Assembly (NCBI RefSeq): GCF_029690045.1
Contig: NZ_CP121464.1
Location: forward strand, 1,426,001 to 1,490,000
Source: Janthinobacterium rivuli
Lineage (GTDB): Bacteria; Pseudomonadota; Gammaproteobacteria; Burkholderiales; Burkholderiaceae_D
DNA: 64,000 bases
Direction: 5' to 3'
Position numbers and translations under genes: made by a program. Under the pieces are notes generated by a model, which saw only the letters and a program-made list of their open reading frames with translations, did not search any database and was not told the origin of the DNA. Numbering within the stretch: position 1 is the first letter of the stretch; each line of letters opens with the position of its first letter. Positions 60,027-64,000 of this stretch are shown one piece after another.

Positions 60027-62702
60027 TTAAAACGTATAGCTGCCGCGCAGGTAATACGCACGCCCGACCGGGTCCGTGTAGCGCGGGTCATAGCCTTTCT
60101 GGAACAAGGTGCCCTGGTTCGAGAACGGCGGCTCCCTGTCCAGCAGGTTCTTCACGCCGGCCGTCAGCAGCAAGCCCTTCCACGCATAGCTGCCCGACAG
60201 TCCCAGCAGGCTGTACGACGACACATCGTGCCGGTATGGCGGCTCGACCAGGTTCTGGTCCGTGTAGCGCGACTTGAACGATTGCGACAGGGTGGCGCCC
60301 CAGTTGCCCTTGCGCCAGTTCAGCGCGGCCGTGTGCTTCCAGCGAAATACCGGGTTGTTGTCGGCATAGCGGCCCACGTTGGCGATGAAGGCGCCATTGC
60401 GTTCGTTCTGGTAGTCGTACTTGTGGGTCCACGTGCCATCGACCGTGACGCTGACATCGCCATACACGCCGCGTGCCAGGCGCGCATTCAGGCTGACGTC
60501 GATGCCGTCGGTTTTCACTTCACCGATGTTATCGTTCAGGTCGAGAATGGCGTACGGCGAACCATCGGGATTGCGCAGGAACAAGGCCTTGTATTTTTCG
60601 TAGTTGCCGAAGATCGATTGCTCGGGCAAGGAGCCAATCTTGTCCTTCAAATGGATGTTCCAGTAGTCGATGGCGACGGTCACTTCTTTGATCGGCTCGA
60701 GCACCAGGCCGAAGGCGAAAGTCGTGGATTTTTCCGGTTTCAGGTTTTCATTGCCGCCTTGTAGCTTGAACTGCTGCAAGTCGCAATCGCGCAAGGGATT
60801 GGCGCCAGGCTGCGGCACGCCACCGGGGCACAAAATCGGGTCGTCATAGCTGTCGTTGGTATCGTTCTTCGACGGCGGCGCATTCTTTTCAAACAGGGTG
60901 GGGGCGCGGAAACCCGTGCTGGCCGAGCCGCGCAGCACCAGCGCGCTGCTGGCCTGGTAGCGCAGGGCCAGCTTCGGATTGGTGGTGCTGCCCACGTCGC
61001 TGTAATGGTCGAAACGGGCGGCCAGCTGCACTTCCAGGTCCTTGATCAGCGGTAAGTTGATTTCGCCGAAGACGGCCTGGATGGTGCGCGAGCCGCGCTT
61101 CGACAGCGAGCCCGACAAGCCGGAACTGGTGGCCTGGCCGGCGATGTCGCGGTTGACGTTGAAGTCGGCCTTTTCGCGCCGCACTTCGCCGCCCAAAGCG
61201 ATGGCCAGCGGGCCGCCGGCCAGCTGCATCAGGTCGTGGCTGCCCTTGAGGTCGAAGCCCGTGGTGGTGACCCTGGCGTTCTGCACTTCGCCGCGCAGGG
61301 CCGTGCTGTCGAGGTAAGCCTTGCCGGGGGCATCCTGCACCCCAAACGGGTTCAGGATGCCGTTCAGCACGCCAGCGGCAAAGCTCGCATCCTGCACATA
61401 GCCGTTGGTAAATTTCTCCGACGACTTGCTGATCGCATGGCTCAGTCCCGTCTTGTAATCCCAGCCCGCCAGTTCGCCTTCCAGCGCCAGCACCAGGCGG
61501 TCGGCTTTGCCGGTGGAATCGATTTGCCGCTGGCCTGCCTCGACGGGACGCCAGTTGACGCTCAGCGGCTGTCCCGACAGTCCCGGCTGGGCCGGCACGC
61601 CGCCCGCATTGCCCGGATAGTATTTGCTGGTATTGGGCAAGATCAAGCCAATTTGCGGCGGCGGCGCCGTGCGCGCCTTCACCTTGTTTTCCGAATGCAG
61701 GTATTCCACCGTGGCCAGGTGGCCGCCGCCCAGCTTGAAGGCGCCCTTGCCGAAGAAGGCCAGCTGTTCCTGCGCTGGCAGGTCGTCGATCTGGCGCGTG
61801 TAATCCTGGCGGCAAGTGCCGTTCGCCGGCACGGCCGGCACCGACAGCGGCGGCAGGCAGCCGCTGGCCGCGTACGGATTGCCGGCCAGGCCCTTGCCGC
61901 CGTTGGCGGCCGCATCGAAGTAATTGCCGGGGAAGGTCGTGCCGCTGGTAATGGACAGGCCGCGCGAGGGGATGATGCCGGTGGCCGAGAAGGCGCGGTC
62001 CTGCGAGGTCAGCACCTCCTGCTTGTGATAGTCGAGCACGCCGAAAATATTGTAGCCGTCCGTGTCGAGCTCGCCAAAGCCCGTCGACAGGTTGAGGCGG
62101 TGCTCGTCGCCGCCCTTGTGCTGGGGGGCGATGATTTCGGCCGTGATGTTCGTGACGTTGACGGAGCGCTTGGTGATGAAGTTGATGACGCCGCCGATGG
62201 CGTCCGTGCCGTAGATGGCCGAGGCGCCGTCGCGCAGCACTTCGACTCTTTCCAGGGCGGCGATGGGAATGATGTTCAGGTCGACGCTGGCGCCGTCATA
62301 CGGATGGTTGGCGATGCGCCGGCCATTGAGCAGCACCAGGGTCTTGTCGCCGCCCAGTCCGCGCAAGTCGGCGCTGGCCTGGCCGCCCGTGGGCAAGCCG
62401 CTGGTATTGCCGCCGACGGCATTGCCGCTGCCCATGCTCGACGCGTTCGCGGGGATCCTGCCCAGCACTTCCTGGGCCGTCGTCAAGCCCTGTCTGGCGA
62501 AATCCTCGGCCTTGAAGATGGACAAGGGCGTCGCCGTTTCCGCGACGAGGCGCTTGATGGAGGAACCGGTGACTTCGACTCTTTGCATGGCGGGCGTGCC
62601 GGCTGTGTCGGTGTCCTGCGCCATGGCCGCATGGCCATAAACACCGAGCAAGGCTGCGCACAGCAGGCGCAAGGCAGGGAAGGGACTGCGGGTTGGCATC
62701 AT
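60027..62702 (-). CDS. TonB-dependent receptor (type II of this cluster)
   Basis: The product is 891 aa from ATG 62702, with AGGAG upstream. Signal peptide (ALRLLCAALLGVYGHAAMAQ). The plug begins VEVTGSSIKRLVAETATPLS and contains LLNGRRIANHPYDG and VLRDGASAIYGTDAIGGVINFITKR. The barrel ends YYLRGSYTF. Cys residues in a loop (PILCPGGVPQ ... CDLQQ) suggest a surface disulfide. It is the look-alike of the neighbouring receptor at 56823; ligand unknown. Confidence 0.92.
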   Translation of the reverse strand: MMPTRSPFPALRLLCAALLGVYGHAAMAQDTDTAGTPAMQRVEVTGSSIKRLVAETATPLSIFKAEDFARQGLTTAQEVLGRIPANASSMGSGNAVGGNTSGLPTGGQASADLRGLGGDKTLVLLNGRRIANHPYDGASVDLNIIPIAALERVEVLRDGASAIYGTDAIGGVINFITKRSVNVTNITAEIIAPQHKGGDEHRLNLSTGFGELDTDGYNIFGVLDYHKQEVLTSQDRAFSATGIIPSRGLSITSGTTFPGNYFDAAANGGKGLAGNPYAASGCLPPLSVPAVPANGTCRQDYTRQIDDLPAQEQLAFFGKGAFKLGGGHLATVEYLHSENKVKARTAPPPQIGLILPNTSKYYPGNAGGVPAQPGLSGQPLSVNWRPVEAGQRQIDSTGKADRLVLALEGELAGWDYKTGLSHAISKSSEKFTNGYVQDASFAAGVLNGILNPFGVQDAPGKAYLDSTALRGEVQNARVTTTGFDLKGSHDLMQLAGGPLAIALGGEVRREKADFNVNRDIAGQATSSGLSGSLSKRGSRTIQAVFGEINLPLIKDLEVQLAARFDHYSDVGSTTNPKLALRYQASSALVLRGSASTGFRAPTLFEKNAPPSKNDTNDSYDDPILCPGGVPQPGANPLRDCDLQQFKLQGGNENLKPEKSTTFAFGLVLEPIKEVTVAIDYWNIHLKDKIGSLPEQSIFGNYEKYKALFLRNPDGSPYAILDLNDNIGEVKTDGIDVSLNARLARGVYGDVSVTVDGTWTHKYDYQNERNGAFIANVGRYADNNPVFRWKHTAALNWRKGNWGATLSQSFKSRYTDQNLVEPPYRHDVSSYSLLGLSGSYAWKGLLLTAGVKNLLDREPPFSNQGTLFQKGYDPRYTDPVGRAYYLRGSYTF

Positions 62703-62827
62703 CTGACACTCCTGTGGCGTGGGTTTGGCCAAGTGGCCTGCAAGGGAGTTTTACAGGCGCGCGGGAGCTAAGGTTTGCGTTTGCGCAATAGGCATGTGGA
62801 TGCGTGTCCGCGCGCCACAGTCGGAAC

Positions 62828-62854
62828 AAAAAAAGGCGGTGATTGCTCACCGCC
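62828..62854 (-). terminator. Terminator of the right-edge receptor gene
   Basis: On the minus strand the stem GGCGGTGA / TCACCGCC with loop GCAA is followed by T7. Confidence 0.88.
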
Positions 62855-62878
62855 TCGGGTTAGGATGCCTGCGTCAGC

Positions 62879-64000
62879 TTAGAAGAACTTGTAGCTGGCG
62901 CCCAGTTTGAAGTAGCGGCCGATGGCGCCGCTGGCATCCATCGGGTTGTAGCTCATGCCGCCATAGGTCAGCGGGTCGAGCGGGGCGATCTTGTCGGTCA
63001 CGTTGTTGATCGAGGCAAACAATTGCAACTGTTTGTTGACGTTCCAACGGCTAGACAGGTCGAGCGTGGTGAACGAGGCGAGCTTGCAACCGTTCGGCGC
63101 CGGTGTGCCGTCGGCCAGTTTGGAGGAGCAAGGAATGCCCTCAAACTTGATATTCTTCATGTCCGAACGGTAGTTCAGCACGCCGCTGACGTTCCAGTTG
63201 CCCAGGTCCCACGAGCCGGTGAGATTGATCTTGTCCTTCGGCGTGCCGGCGCAGTTGGAAGTGTCGCAATTGCCATGCGTGCCGGCGAACTGGTAGCGCA
63301 CGGTGGACGACTCGGCCCGCACCCACGAGGCGATGTGGGTCCAGGTCAGGCCGAACGTGGCGCGGCCGTAGTCGCCCAGGCGCACGCGCTGCTTGATGTC
63401 CAGGTCGATACCCTTGATCTCCGTGAAGCTGGAGTTGCGGTAGGGCGCCTTGGTGATCAGCAAGACGCCCGTGTTCGGCGTGACGACGCCATTGATGGTC
63501 AGGTTGCTGTCGGAACGGATGGCGGTCGGCAGGGCGGCCGCTTCGTTGTACGGCAGGGGATTGATCTCGTTTTCGCGCTTGATCTTCCAGCCATCGAGCG
63601 ACAGGCTGGTATCGTTGAACGGATCCCACACGATGCCCAGGGTGTAGCCCTTGGATTTTTCCGGCTTGAGGCTGGGGTCGCCGACCTTGACGGCCGCCAC
63701 CTGCAGTTCGCAGTCGCTGGCATTGGCGCCCGGCAGGCGGGTGCCGCCCGGGCAGCGCACGGGATCGCTTACGGTCGCGGTGCCCGTCGATTGCGAATCG
63801 GCATTGCTTTCGGCCGGGCCCGGTGCGCGGAAGCCTTCCGAATACGTGCCGCGCACGGCGAAGGTTTTCAGTGGCGTCCACTTGGCGCCCAGTTTCGGCG
63901 TGGTCGACGAGAAACGGTCGTATTTGTCGTAACGCAAGGCGCCCGACAGTTCCACCGTTTTGAAGACGGGCGCCAGCACTTCCAGGAACACGGCCGACAC
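62879..64000 (-). CDS. TonB-dependent receptor, C-terminal part (runs off the right edge)
   Basis: The visible 373 residues are the distal barrel of a receptor like that at 52334. Shared features are the strand YDKYDRFSSTTPKLGAKWTPL, the Cys-rich loops (RCPGG ... DCELQ, HGNCDTSNCAGTP) and the C-terminus IAPLDPLTYGGMSYNPMD...GASYKFF, ending in aromatic residues. The N-terminus, plug and signal peptide lie beyond the window. It is closed by a strong terminator. Confidence 0.9.
   Translation of the reverse strand: MSAVFLEVLAPVFKTVELSGALRYDKYDRFSSTTPKLGAKWTPLKTFAVRGTYSEGFRAPGPAESNADSQSTGTATVSDPVRCPGGTRLPGANASDCELQVAAVKVGDPSLKPEKSKGYTLGIVWDPFNDTSLSLDGWKIKRENEINPLPYNEAAALPTAIRSDSNLTINGVVTPNTGVLLITKAPYRNSSFTEIKGIDLDIKQRVRLGDYGRATFGLTWTHIASWVRAESSTVRYQFAGTHGNCDTSNCAGTPKDKINLTGSWDLGNWNVSGVLNYRSDMKNIKFEGIPCSSKLADGTPAPNGCKLASFTTLDLSSRWNVNKQLQLFASINNVTDKIAPLDPLTYGGMSYNPMDASGAIGRYFKLGASYKFF

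Overview
The window is high-GC DNA whose gene content and order point to a betaproteobacterium of the Oxalobacteraceae, most likely Janthinobacterium or a close relative (Massilia, Duganella). This placement rests on: glnA followed by a DUF4124 gene and ntrBC; yhdP followed by a nitrilase-like gene and tldD; intracellular polyhydroxyalkanoate (PHA) metabolism genes; and many large TonB-dependent receptors. It is an inference from gene content, not from a marker-gene phylogeny. No rRNA, tRNA, CRISPR array, prophage or plasmid-type gene was found. The only complete mobile element is one IS1595-family insertion sequence near the left edge.

Layout. 1-5.9 kb: the 3' part of a Tat-exported DOPA-dioxygenase-like gene, an intact IS1595-type element with a perfect 8-bp target duplication, the intracellular PHB depolymerase, 7Fe ferredoxin FdxA, and an M4-like zinc protease paired with a small emfourin-like inhibitor. 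5.9-10.2 kb: a PHA-system protein, then the glycine-betaine-type ABC transporter proVWX behind a long structured leader. 10.2-20.2 kb: GNAT, acyl-CoA-binding protein and FKBP on the minus strand; then a tightly coupled plus-strand run of beta-propeller, polysaccharide deacetylase, fatty-acid hydroxylase, EI24 membrane protein and CinA-like genes; then a very large class A penicillin-binding protein. 20.2-23.7 kb: GST, TAXI-type binding protein, a HigBA-type toxin-antitoxin pair and a rhodanese.

23.7-31.4 kb is the nitrogen-control locus. A sigma-54 promoter with two NtrC boxes drives glnA, followed by a DUF4124 gene, ntrB and ntrC, then corA and a GAF histidine kinase. GlnE, which adenylylates GlnA, is at 42.6-45.4 kb. 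31.4-52.3 kb holds an FAD dehydrogenase, an unusual AT-rich 1.5-kb gap, an Oar-like TonB receptor, rsmE, transketolase, gapA, yoaK-glnE, yhdP, nit and tldD. 52.3-64 kb is dominated by four TonB-dependent receptors, all on the minus strand (two look-alike pairs), interrupted by aroG on the plus strand.

Most notable non-coding signals. (1) aroG is preceded by what reads as a complete ribosome-mediated attenuator: a 25-codon leader ORF rich in Phe and Tyr codons, an antiterminator hexamer at its stop codon, and an intrinsic terminator before aroG. (2) A roughly 118-bp structured repeat occurs twice (22347-22465 inverted, 50648-50765). Each copy starts 1-2 nt after a stop codon. The central hairpins differ by compensatory base-pair changes, and the terminal stems differ in sequence but still pair. 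(3) A near-consensus NtrC box lies in the AT-rich region upstream of the Oar-like receptor. (4) Four 11-bp iterons lie just past the emfourin gene. All functional claims are from sequence reading; no database search was possible.
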